Positions 8,459 to 15,794 of a stretch of 22,494 nt of DNA are shown here, in pieces. The stretch is from Synergistaceae bacterium. Its GTDB lineage: Bacteria; Synergistota; Synergistia; Synergistales; Synergistaceae. The stretch spans positions 1 to 22,494 of the forward strand of contig JAAYHA010000244.1 of the NCBI GenBank assembly GCA_012727545.1. Direction: 5' to 3'. The translations under genes and the position numbers were made by a program. The notes below the pieces were generated by a model that saw only the letters and a list, made by a program, of their open reading frames with translations, was not told where the DNA came from and did no database searches. Numbering within the stretch: the stretch's first letter is position 1; each line of letters starts with the position of its first letter.

Positions 8459-8689
8459 ATGGATTTTATCAAAAATATTCCACCTGTAAACCTCCAGGCA
8501 CTGGTGGCGCTTGTTCTTTTTGGGGCATCCCTCCTAGTTGCCCGAATGGTCGTAAATATCCAGTCGGGGAAGTGGCCGGGAGGCCCGATGTTTGTATTGT
8601 ACCTGAGGGTACTTCTTGGATTCCTTTTTGCAGGATCTATCGGCCTTGGCTTTTACTGTTTTGCAGGAATAAATATCCTTTTTAAATAA
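8459..8689 (+). CDS. Small membrane protein of unknown function, two predicted transmembrane helices
   Basis: I do not recognise this protein, which has 76 residues from ATG 8459 (77 from the adjacent in-frame TTG 8456). Two hydrophobic stretches stand out: about residues 12-30 (LQALVALVLFGASLLVARM) and about 45-70 (FVLYLRVLLGFLFAGSIG and following). They are joined by a short polar loop (NIQSGKWPGG), giving a hairpin topology. An AAGGA at 8441-8445 serves as ribosome binding site, 10 bases from the TTG and 13 from the ATG, so the exact start is open. It follows a strong terminator, so it must have its own promoter or depend on read-through, and it precedes meaB by 52 bases. Codon use resembles its neighbours. 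The two-helix layout supports a real gene; function unknown. Confidence 0.7.
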   Translation: MDFIKNIPPVNLQALVALVLFGASLLVARMVVNIQSGKWPGGPMFVLYLRVLLGFLFAGSIGLGFYCFAGINILFK

Positions 8690-8741
8690 GCTCTGTCAAA
8701 TATTAGTTCAGTTTTTAATAAACAGTTAGGAGAGTTGATTT

Positions 8742-9677
8742 ATGGAAAAGCTTCTGAATAACGCGTTCAAGGGTGACCCCAGATCCATTGGCCGCCTCAT
8801 AAGTCTTGTTGAGGCTGATACCCCTTCCGCAAAGGAAATAATGAAACAGATATATCCCAGGACAGGCAAAGCCAAAGTAATTGGCATAACAGGAAGCCCC
8901 GGGGCAGGCAAGAGCACCTTCGTCGACAGGCTGATAGAACAGTTCAAGACCGATAATATGAAAGTAGGAGTAATTGCAATAGATCCCTCAAGCCCCTTTA
9001 CAGGAGGGGCGATACTTGGAGACAGACTTCGCATGCAGAGCCACGCGCTTGACGAGGGAGTATTTATAAGAAGCATGGGATCCAGGGGACACCTTGGCGG
9101 AGTCAGCAGGGCAACTCATGAGGCTGCCCTAATACTTGATGCATGCGGCTTTGACGTCGTCCTCATAGAAACTGTCGGAGTGGGACAGTCTGAGGTCGAC
9201 ATAATAAAAATAGCTGACACTGTAGTTCTTGTCCTTGTCCCCGGGATGGGTGACGATGTTCAGATTATGAAGGCCGGGATCATGGAGATTGCAGATACAT
9301 TCGTCGTTAACAAAGCGGATAAGGAAGGTGCAGACAAGGTCGCAGCAGACGTTCAGGTAATGCTCAAGATGTTGAAGGAAAAAGAATGGGTGCCACCTGT
9401 AACACTCGTGTCATCTCAGAACAATACCGGAATCGAAGAAGTAAAAAATAACCTCAATGAACACTGGAACTTTCTCCACACTTCCACCGAAGGCAAAAAA
9501 AGACGCTTTATCCAGCTTGAGATGGAAGTCGAGGCGATATTGAGGGGAGAAATATCCATTCTCACTGAGAAAATATGGAAGAAGCGCAAAGACACCGGGA
9601 TATTGGAGGATCTGGCTTCCAGAAAGGCTGATCCATACACTCTCGCAGCTGAACTTATTTCACAGATCGTCAAATGA
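8742..9677 (+). CDS. meaB: MeaB/ArgK-type GTPase, methylmalonyl-CoA mutase chaperone
   Basis: A 311-residue G3E-family GTPase. It shows Walker A GSPGAGKST (residues 51-59), DPSSPFTGGAILGDRLRM (81-98), ETVGVGQSEVD (143-153), which contains the family's switch region, and the base-specificity motif NKAD (190-193). MeaB loads, protects and reactivates the adenosylcobalamin-dependent methylmalonyl-CoA mutase, or a related mutase, in propionate or succinate metabolism. The start has AGGAGAG about 8 bases upstream. The mutase subunits and epimerase that commonly sit beside meaB are not in this window; its neighbours are a small membrane protein and the rpiB-upp fusion, so the partner mutase must be elsewhere. 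The older name, ArgK (arginine transport kinase), is probably a misnomer here. Confidence 0.94.
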   Translation: MEKLLNNAFKGDPRSIGRLISLVEADTPSAKEIMKQIYPRTGKAKVIGITGSPGAGKSTFVDRLIEQFKTDNMKVGVIAIDPSSPFTGGAILGDRLRMQSHALDEGVFIRSMGSRGHLGGVSRATHEAALILDACGFDVVLIETVGVGQSEVDIIKIADTVVLVLVPGMGDDVQIMKAGIMEIADTFVVNKADKEGADKVAADVQVMLKMLKEKEWVPPVTLVSSQNNTGIEEVKNNLNEHWNFLHTSTEGKKRRFIQLEMEVEAILRGEISILTEKIWKKRKDTGILEDLASRKADPYTLAAELISQIVK

Positions 9678-9734
9678 TCGATCGCAGCAAAGCAATATAA
9701 TATCTATCACACCTTATTCTCGGGAGGATCATAC

Positions 9735-10850
9735 ATGAAAATTGCACTGGGAGCTGACCATGCAGGATACGGACTTAAGGAAGAGATCAAGGAACACCTT
9801 GCATCAGCAGGACACGATATTATTGACTGCGGGACCTCTTCGGGAGACCTAAGCGTCGATTATCCCGACTGCGGATTCAGGGCTGCCGAAACGGTAGCCA
9901 GTCACAAGGCAGATCTCGGGATCCTTTTCTGCGGAACAGGGATCGGAATGAGCATAACAGCAAACAAGGTCGCAGGGATCAGAGCGGCTCTTTGCCATGA
10001 TCATTTCACAGCAGCGATGAGCCGCAGGCACAACAATGCTAACGTCCTGGCCATTGGAAGCAGAGTGACCGGTTCAGGCCTGGCAAAAGAGATCGTCGAC
10101 ACGTGGCTCAACGAAGAGTTTGAGGGCGGACGGCACGCTTTCCGAGTGGACAAGATAACTGCATTCGAGAAAGACCATGCCTCTGATGCAGCTTCAGCAA
10201 CATGTTCATCAAATTCTGCAGGCGGAAGGACAGTTGTCGTAGAACATCCTCTTGTTAGGCACAAACTTGGACTCATGAGGGACAAAAACACTTCATCAAA
10301 GGATTTCAGGGATCTTGTCCAGGAAGTCGCAGGCTTGATGGTATATGAGATAACACGGCACCTCTCCCTTGAAGAGATCGAAATTGAAACTCCTGTCGCA
10401 AAGACAAGAGTATTCACACTTTCAGGCAAGAAACTGGCAATCGTGCCTGTATTGAGAGCCGGGCTCGGAATGGTAGAAGGCATCCTTAAACTGATACCGA
10501 ATGCCAAGGTGGGCCATATAGGGCTTTACAGGGATCCCGAAACACTATTGCCTGTTGATTACTATTGTAAACTGCCCAAAGATATTTCTGAAAGAGACAT
10601 TTTTGTCGTGGACCCTATGCTTGCAACGGGAGGTTCTGCCGCTGCAGCAGTAGCGCACATAAAGGGTTACGGGGGCAAAAGGATCGCACTGGTTTCATTG
10701 CTGTCTGCTCCTGAAGGTATCGCGAGATTCCACGAAGAGCACCCTGATGTAGATATTTATACTGCAGCAGTCGACAGTCACCTGAACGATCACGGTTATA
10801 TCGTCCCAGGACTTGGGGATGCGGGAGACAGACTTTTCGGTACAAAATAG
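9735..10850 (+). CDS. rpiB-upp: Fusion: ribose-5-phosphate isomerase B - uracil phosphoribosyltransferase
   Basis: One continuous 371-residue frame carries two complete enzymes. Residues 1 to about 145 are RpiB (ribulose 5-P to ribose 5-P): ADHAG (7-11), catalytic Cys66 in FCGTGIGMS, RRHNNAN (97-103) and the GGRHAFRVDKI end. Residues 146-164 form a small-residue linker rich in Ala and Ser. Residues 165-371 are UPRT (uracil + PRPP to UMP): VEHPLVRHKLGLMR near the start, the PRPP loop VVDPMLATGGS (291-301) and the uracil-binding end YIVPGLGDAGDRLFGT. No in-frame ATG, GTG or TTG occurs at the domain junction, so a separate UPRT start is unlikely. Both active sites look intact. The ATG has a CGGGAGG site 7 bases upstream. 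RpiB's product is the precursor of UPRT's PRPP substrate. Confidence 0.93.
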   Translation: MKIALGADHAGYGLKEEIKEHLASAGHDIIDCGTSSGDLSVDYPDCGFRAAETVASHKADLGILFCGTGIGMSITANKVAGIRAALCHDHFTAAMSRRHNNANVLAIGSRVTGSGLAKEIVDTWLNEEFEGGRHAFRVDKITAFEKDHASDAASATCSSNSAGGRTVVVEHPLVRHKLGLMRDKNTSSKDFRDLVQEVAGLMVYEITRHLSLEEIEIETPVAKTRVFTLSGKKLAIVPVLRAGLGMVEGILKLIPNAKVGHIGLYRDPETLLPVDYYCKLPKDISERDIFVVDPMLATGGSAAAAVAHIKGYGGKRIALVSLLSAPEGIARFHEEHPDVDIYTAAVDSHLNDHGYIVPGLGDAGDRLFGTK

Positions 10851-10875
10851 ATGAAGAGAGATTAGGACGGGTCCC

Positions 10876-11757
10876 GTGTTTTCAATATACCTCTTCACCC
10901 TGGTAACTTTTTTGTGGGGACTTATTGCCACACCGGTCTCTATTGGCCTCGCGCAAAAATTCAGGCTCCTGGACATTCCCGGAGGCAGAAAAAAGCACCA
11001 CAGCATCATGCCTCGCGGTGCGGGAATCGTGCTGTGGAGCGGTTACCTGCTCTGGGCTCTTTTCGTAGGCAACCCGGGAGTTGAGGTGCCATATATTGCT
11101 ACAGGCGCAACAATAGTATTCATAGTGGGCTACATGGATGACATGCACCCTCTGCCGCCGGTAATGAGGCTCTTCTTTCATTTGGCTGCTGCTGCGTGGG
11201 TCTCTTATGCCCTTCCCATCCCGCTTTGGCAGAGGATGTTGATTATCTTCTGGATAACAGGTACCACCAACGCCTACAACCTTATAGACGGTATGGATGG
11301 CTTGTGTCTTACAATGACTCTGATCACAGCCCTGGTTGCGATATTTGCAGGAAACCCCGCGGTATGGATGCCGGTGGCAGGACTGGTGTTTGGAGTGCTC
11401 TTATGGAATTTTCCACAGCCGAGGACTTTCCTGGGTGACGGAGGAAGCACACTGCTGGGATATATATGTGCTTCGCACCTTGCATGGAGCATTTTTCCTG
11501 ACCTCTTTGGAAAAGGATTTTTCAGCCTTGCTGCTGTACTCTTCTTTATCGGAGGAATACCTGTAATAGACACTCTGGCGGCAATGACAAGGCGTCTTTT
11601 GACAAAAAAATCCCCTTTTTCGCCTGACAGGGGTCATGCACATCATCGCCTTCTTGACAGAGGTTTTTCTAAACAGCAGACGCTGGCTATAATGGGGATC
11701 GCACATATGGCACTGGTGCTTATAGGGCTGCGCCTGCTCGGGACTAAATTATTATAG
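10876..11757 (+). CDS. wecA: WecA/TagO-type undecaprenyl-phosphate HexNAc-1-phosphate transferase
   Basis: A 293-residue polytopic membrane protein of the MraY/WecA family, which transfers GlcNAc-1-P (or a related sugar phosphate) from its UDP form to undecaprenyl phosphate at the inner membrane, beginning a lipid-linked glycan. Family landmarks are present: the Asp-Asp pair in GYMDDM (residues 88-89), NAYNLIDGMDGL (132-143), FLGDGGSTLLGY (185-196) and the WecA-type histidine loop HAHHRLL (254-260), which separates it from MraY. About nine to ten hydrophobic helices can be picked out. Translation starts at GTG 10876 with AGGACGG about 6 bases upstream, 25 bases after the rpiB-upp stop. It lies next to wecB, which fits enterobacterial-antigen-like, teichoic-acid-like or O-antigen linkage-unit synthesis. 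The actual polymer is unknown. Confidence 0.92.
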   Translation: MFSIYLFTLVTFLWGLIATPVSIGLAQKFRLLDIPGGRKKHHSIMPRGAGIVLWSGYLLWALFVGNPGVEVPYIATGATIVFIVGYMDDMHPLPPVMRLFFHLAAAAWVSYALPIPLWQRMLIIFWITGTTNAYNLIDGMDGLCLTMTLITALVAIFAGNPAVWMPVAGLVFGVLLWNFPQPRTFLGDGGSTLLGYICASHLAWSIFPDLFGKGFFSLAAVLFFIGGIPVIDTLAAMTRRLLTKKSPFSPDRGHAHHRLLDRGFSKQQTLAIMGIAHMALVLIGLRLLGTKLL

Positions 11758-11770
11758 TTCGGCGCACATC

Positions 11771-11792
11771 TGTTAATATTGTAAACTTAACA
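11771..11792. promoter_or_regulatory. AT-rich dyad upstream of wecB
   Basis: TGTTAA (11771-11776) and TTAACA (11787-11792) form a perfect inverted repeat with a 10-base spacer in the 72-bp wecA-wecB gap, 38 bases before the wecB ATG. The geometry suits an operator for a dimeric regulator, but six-base AT-rich arms can arise by chance and no clear promoter accompanies it. Confidence 0.22.
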
Positions 11793-11829
11793 TAGGCAAA
11801 GCAAGAACTGATTTTGGGAGGATGTTTAA

Positions 11830-12963
11830 ATGAGCCGAAAAACTGTGGTTTGTGTAGTTGGGACCAGACCCGAGGCTATTAAAATGGCCCCTGTAGTGTT
11901 GGCCCTGCGCAGCCAGGGTTATTTTAACGTAAAGATACTGGCTACGGGACAGCATTCTACTATGCTTGACCAGGCCCTTGGACATTTCAAACTTACTGCG
12001 GATGTGAACCTTCACATCATGAAGGAAAGACAGAGCCTCGACCATATTACTTCAACGGTACTCACAGGAGCCGGAGAGTATTATGACATCGAGAAACCTG
12101 CTGCTGTGCTGGTACACGGCGACACTACAACTACATTCGCCGCCGCCCTGGCCGGTTTTTACAGGAAAATACCCGTCGGGCACGTTGAAGCAGGACTTAG
12201 GAGCAATAATATGTATCTACCATATCCTGAGGAAATGAACCGAGTGCTGACTGACAGGATAACCGCCTGGGCGTTCGCTCCAACTGATCTTGCAAAGGAG
12301 AACCTTCTCCGCGAGGGTACTCCGGAAGATAGTATCCTTGTTACCGGCAACACTGTTATAGACGCTCTTTATTACACAGTAAAAAGCACATCGAAACCAT
12401 TATGCCCTGAACTCGAGAGACTTCCCGAAGACTCTCCCTTCCTTCTGGTGACCGCACATAGAAGGGAATCCTGGGGAAAGCCGCTTGAGGATATATGTTC
12501 TGCACTTACGATGCTGCTTGATGCGCATCCTGAACTTTGGATGGTCATACCCATGCACAGGAACCCCTCTGTGAGAGAAACCATGAGAAAATATCTCGAA
12601 GATAGAAAAAATGTTATACTCTGCGATCCCCTGGATTATCCGGACTTTGTCTGGGCAATGAATGCATCCAGGTTCATCTTGAGTGACAGCGGAGGAGTAC
12701 AGGAAGAGGCTTCAGCTATAAAAAAGCCTGTCCTTATCCTGAGAGACGTGACTGAACGCCCTGAAGCCGTGGAAAAGGGAAGCGGAGTAATTGTCGGAGT
12801 GGACAAGGAAATGATTTATTCCAACGCTATTAAGCTTCTTGAAAATAAAGATCATTTGAGGCAGATAGAAAACAAGTGCAGGTTCCAGCCATTTGGTGAC
12901 GGGACAGCCTCATTAAAGATCGCTGAGGCATTAAAGGACTATTTTGAAAACGACCATAAGTGA
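11830..12963 (+). CDS. wecB: UDP-N-acetylglucosamine 2-epimerase, non-hydrolysing
   Basis: A 377-residue GT-B fold epimerase that interconverts UDP-GlcNAc and UDP-ManNAc in the cytoplasm. The visible motifs are GTRPEAIK (11-18), HGDTTTT (96-102), VEAGLRS (119-125), PYPEEMNR (131-138), TAHRRESWG (208-216) and DSGGVQEEA towards the C-terminus. Length fits the family. The usual HRREN is HRRES here, a small departure. A GGGAGG site lies 8 bases before the ATG. Together with wecA it points to a ManNAc-containing or ManNAc-derived envelope polymer, and with murA downstream three consecutive genes draw on the UDP-GlcNAc pool. Confidence 0.96.
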   Translation: MSRKTVVCVVGTRPEAIKMAPVVLALRSQGYFNVKILATGQHSTMLDQALGHFKLTADVNLHIMKERQSLDHITSTVLTGAGEYYDIEKPAAVLVHGDTTTTFAAALAGFYRKIPVGHVEAGLRSNNMYLPYPEEMNRVLTDRITAWAFAPTDLAKENLLREGTPEDSILVTGNTVIDALYYTVKSTSKPLCPELERLPEDSPFLLVTAHRRESWGKPLEDICSALTMLLDAHPELWMVIPMHRNPSVRETMRKYLEDRKNVILCDPLDYPDFVWAMNASRFILSDSGGVQEEASAIKKPVLILRDVTERPEAVEKGSGVIVGVDKEMIYSNAIKLLENKDHLRQIENKCRFQPFGDGTASLKIAEALKDYFENDHK

Positions 12964-13007
12964 TTTTCTGTTAATTTGGACTGGAGTGACTGTTGTTGGA
13001 GGATAAA

Positions 13008-14252
13008 ATGATCATCAGAGGGGGGACCCCTCTTTTCGGTACGGTCGACGTGCAGGGAGCCAAAAATGCGGCCCTGCCTGTGATGGCTGCATCGATACTT
13101 CTGAAGGGGAAAAGACTTACCCTCAAAAAGGTCCCTGATCTCTATGATATCAACACAATGTCTGACCTGCTCAGGCATTTAGGCATCTCTGTAGAATTTA
13201 AAAATAACTTTATGACAATAGATGTTCCGGAAGAACTGAGCTGGGACGCTCCTGCGGAGCTGGTCCGCAAGATGAGAGCATCATCTCTGGTCTTAGGTCC
13301 TCTTCTTACACGATGCGGAAAGGCTGTCCTCCCTCTGCCGGGGGGATGCGTACTTGGAAGCCGCCCTATCGATTTCCACCTCAAGGGACTTACAAAGATG
13401 GGAGCGGAAATAGACCTGAACCGTGGTTCTGTTTACGCCAGCGCCGGGAAACTTAAAGGAGAGAGGATAACCCTGGACTTCCCCTCGGTAGGTGCAACTG
13501 AGAACCTTATGATGGCTGCTGCTCTGGCTCACGGAGTCACCTATATAGAAAATGCAGCACAGGAACCTGAAATAATAAACCTGGCAGATGTCCTGAGACT
13601 TATGGGGATACCCATCAAAGGAGACGGCACTCCAACGATCAGGATAACAGGCAAGCCTGAGGCCGGAACAGCGGAAGCTGAGATAATACCGGACAGGATA
13701 GAGGCTGCGACTTACCTCATAGCCGGGATAATTACTAAAGGGGCAGTGACTGTCAGGGGGATAGATTCCGGACTTATCGACGCCATACTGCTCAAGCTTG
13801 AAGAGGCCGGGGCAACGATAGAGATCATGCTGGACGAAGTAACAGCAAAATGCGATGGTTCTTTGACGGGAATCCCCGTCAAGACCATGCCATATCCGGG
13901 GTTTCCAACCGACACTCAGCCCCAGCTGATGGCTGCACTCTCTCTTGCTTCAGGAACGAGTGTTATCCATGAAAGCGTTTTTGATTCAAGACTTCTTCAT
14001 ATAAACGAATTCAAAAAAATGGGAGCAAAGATAGAACTTCAGGACTCGACTGCGATAGTCACAGGAGTAGGCAAACTTATCGGGGCAGAAGTCCATGCGT
14101 CCAACCTTAGAGCAGGCGCCGCGCTTATACTGATGGGACTCGCGGCCGAAGGAGTGACTACCGTTCACGACCTTTACCACGTATGGAGAGGCTACGAGGG
14201 GCTGGTTGATAAACTAAGATCCCTCGGTGCTGACATAGAGCTTATTGCCTAG
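13008..14252 (+). CDS. murA: UDP-N-acetylglucosamine 1-carboxyvinyltransferase
   Basis: A 414-residue EPSP-synthase-fold enzyme that transfers enolpyruvate from PEP to UDP-GlcNAc, the committed step of peptidoglycan synthesis. QGAKNAALP (residues 16-24) holds the conserved Lys-Asn pair. The catalytic cysteine is Cys114 in PLPGGCVLGSRPID, so the enzyme should be of the fosfomycin-sensitive Cys type. The PGFPTDTQPQ segment with the catalytic aspartate is intact. The start is ATG 13008, with GGAGG at 12998-13002. An upstream in-frame TTG at 12993 would place that site inside the coding region, so I reject it. Many diderms and Firmicutes have MurA1 or MurA2 paralogues; which type this is cannot be told here. 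Confidence 0.96.
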   Translation: MIIRGGTPLFGTVDVQGAKNAALPVMAASILLKGKRLTLKKVPDLYDINTMSDLLRHLGISVEFKNNFMTIDVPEELSWDAPAELVRKMRASSLVLGPLLTRCGKAVLPLPGGCVLGSRPIDFHLKGLTKMGAEIDLNRGSVYASAGKLKGERITLDFPSVGATENLMMAAALAHGVTYIENAAQEPEIINLADVLRLMGIPIKGDGTPTIRITGKPEAGTAEAEIIPDRIEAATYLIAGIITKGAVTVRGIDSGLIDAILLKLEEAGATIEIMLDEVTAKCDGSLTGIPVKTMPYPGFPTDTQPQLMAALSLASGTSVIHESVFDSRLLHINEFKKMGAKIELQDSTAIVTGVGKLIGAEVHASNLRAGAALILMGLAAEGVTTVHDLYHVWRGYEGLVDKLRSLGADIELIA

Positions 14253-14271
14253 CTCTTGAGAGGGCGATCAA

Positions 14272-15129
14272 ATGGAAGAGAGCAAGGATCAGAATAAGAG
14301 AGAAGAGAGACTTCGGCAGGTCACGACCTATGCTTTTGTCGGTGCTGCCGGTACAGGAAAGAGCCAGAGAGCACAGTCGGTTGCATCTATAGTTGATGCT
14401 GATTATATAATCGATGACGGACTTGTGATCTACAAGGGCAGCATAGTTTGCGGCAAAAGTGCAAAATCTGAAAGGAACCAGATCAGCGCGATCAGGAGGG
14501 CTCTTTTTGAATTCGACGACCATCGCGATGAGGTCATGGATTTCTTTTCAAAAGCAGCTCCTTGCTCGCTTATGATAATTGCGACATCGGACGACATGGT
14601 GATGAGGATAATCAAAAAACTGAAGCTTCCTCTTCCTGAAAGGGTCATAAGGATAGAAGAAATTGCGGCGCCTGAAGAGATCAGCAAGGCCAGGAGAGAG
14701 CGTTTCACTAAAGGAAAACACGTTATACCGGTCTCTCATGTCCTTGTAAGAAAGAATTTTGCAGGCAAGCTTGTCGGTCAGCTTAGGGTCTTCTGGAAAT
14801 CAAAGGACAACCACGAAGGTGAGAAGACTATCGTAAGGCCTCCATTCAGTTTTTACGGGGAAGTGCACATCGAACCTGAGGCCATAGAAGACCTTGTTAC
14901 CTTTATAGCAGGAAGGACAGCACAGGTCGCAAAGGTAGTAGAAGTCGACGTCAGCCCGGAGAACGAAGAAAGCCTTTCCATCACAATAAAGATAGCTGCA
15001 AGCTTGGGTGAAAAGAATTTTGTCACGCTTGCCACGCTCGTCAAAGAGAGGACGGCAGTAAGCGTAAGGTATTTTACAGGGGTCAACGTTAAAAATGTTG
15101 ATGTAATAATTACGGAGGTGCTTATCTGA
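14272..15129 (+). CDS. P-loop NTPase-like protein with C-terminal Asp23/Gls24-like domain, function unknown
   Basis: A 285-residue protein that I cannot assign to a named family. Residues 18-31 form a beta strand plus Walker A (YAFVGAAGTGKS), followed by an IIDDG (46-50) and a hydrophobic strand ending in ATSDD (104-108) that could serve as Walker B or a sensor. A basic patch, KARRERFTKGKH (139-150), comes next. The C-terminal part, about 195-285, reads like an Asp23/Gls24 (DUF322) domain: GEVHIEPEAIEDLVTFIAGRT, then alternating-strand segments and a final TGVNVKNVDVIITEV. No signal peptide or membrane helix is visible, so it should be cytoplasmic. The ATG has GAGAGGG 7 bases upstream, 19 bases after murA. 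The stop overlaps the udg start (TGATG), so the two are translationally coupled. Domain calls are by eye; function unknown. Confidence 0.85.
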   Translation: MEESKDQNKREERLRQVTTYAFVGAAGTGKSQRAQSVASIVDADYIIDDGLVIYKGSIVCGKSAKSERNQISAIRRALFEFDDHRDEVMDFFSKAAPCSLMIIATSDDMVMRIIKKLKLPLPERVIRIEEIAAPEEISKARRERFTKGKHVIPVSHVLVRKNFAGKLVGQLRVFWKSKDNHEGEKTIVRPPFSFYGEVHIEPEAIEDLVTFIAGRTAQVAKVVEVDVSPENEESLSITIKIAASLGEKNFVTLATLVKERTAVSVRYFTGVNVKNVDVIITEVLI

Positions 15130-15788
15130 TGGATGAGATAAAAAAAATTCCGGATCTCTCTGCGGAAGAAAAAGATAATGCACGGAGGGTGCTTTGGGAA
15201 AAAGCTAAGGCAGGAGCTCTCTCCTGCAAGGGGTGTTCTCTGTCTGCAACAAGGACAAACGTAGTCTTCGGTGACGGCAGTGAGCGCAGCAAGCTCCTGT
15301 TGATAGGCGAAGGCCCCGGAGCTGACGAAGACCAGCAGGGACTTCCTTTTGTAGGAAGGGCGGGACAACTTTTGACGCAGATACTTACAGCCGGCGGGAT
15401 AGACAGGAAAGATGTTTATATAACCAACATAGTAAAATGCAGGCCGCCAGAAAACAGGATACCCACTCCCGAGGAAATGATAATTTGCGACCAGCACCTG
15501 CAGACACAGATAATGCTGATAGATCCGGCACTGATAATTCTTCTCGGCAATACTCCGACAAGATGGATATTGAAGACCAACGAGGGCATAACAAAAATCA
15601 GGGGCAAATGGTTTGAATGGCGCGGAAAAGCTGTGATGCCAATGTTCCACCCAAGTTATCTCTTAAGAAACGCATCTTCTAAAGAGGGAAGCCCCAAGCA
15701 CCTTACATGGATCGACATACAGGAAGTAAAAAGATCATGGGACATAGTCAGGGAGACCGGTAATTTAAGTCACATCAAATTTGGGTAG
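15129..15788 (+). CDS. udg: Uracil-DNA glycosylase, family 4 (iron-sulfur type)
   Basis: A 219-residue family 4 UDG, which excises uracil from DNA. Four cysteines at positions 33, 36, 104 and 120 (CKGC, VKCRPP, IICDQH) match the [4Fe-4S] ligand pattern. The catalytic and uracil-pocket motif is GEGPGADED (60-68), the QGLPFVGRAG segment follows (70-79), and the DNA-intercalation motif HPSYLLR is at 174-180. The first 20 residues are a charged extension. Translation begins at ATG 15129, which overlaps the preceding stop by one base, with GGAGGTG (15114-15120) upstream; co-expression with the P-loop/Asp23-like gene is therefore expected. Family 4 enzymes are common in thermophiles and many anaerobes. 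Confidence 0.95.
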   Translation: MDEIKKIPDLSAEEKDNARRVLWEKAKAGALSCKGCSLSATRTNVVFGDGSERSKLLLIGEGPGADEDQQGLPFVGRAGQLLTQILTAGGIDRKDVYITNIVKCRPPENRIPTPEEMIICDQHLQTQIMLIDPALIILLGNTPTRWILKTNEGITKIRGKWFEWRGKAVMPMFHPSYLLRNASSKEGSPKHLTWIDIQEVKRSWDIVRETGNLSHIKFG

Positions 15789-15794
15789 GATCAG

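Noticed and set aside
9673..9701. Promoter before rpiB-upp (TATAAT at 9696-9701)
   Set aside because: A good -10 box exists, but no acceptable -35 or extended -10 is present at proper spacing, so it was not annotated.
10851..10904. 17-codon ORF starting right after the rpiB-upp stop (TAGATG)
   Set aside because: It overlaps the wecA start in another frame, has no similarity or special composition that I can see, and is probably chance.
12993..13007. TTG start for murA five codons upstream
   Set aside because: It would place the GGAGG ribosome binding site inside the coding sequence; ATG 13008 is correctly spaced from it and matches the usual MurA start.
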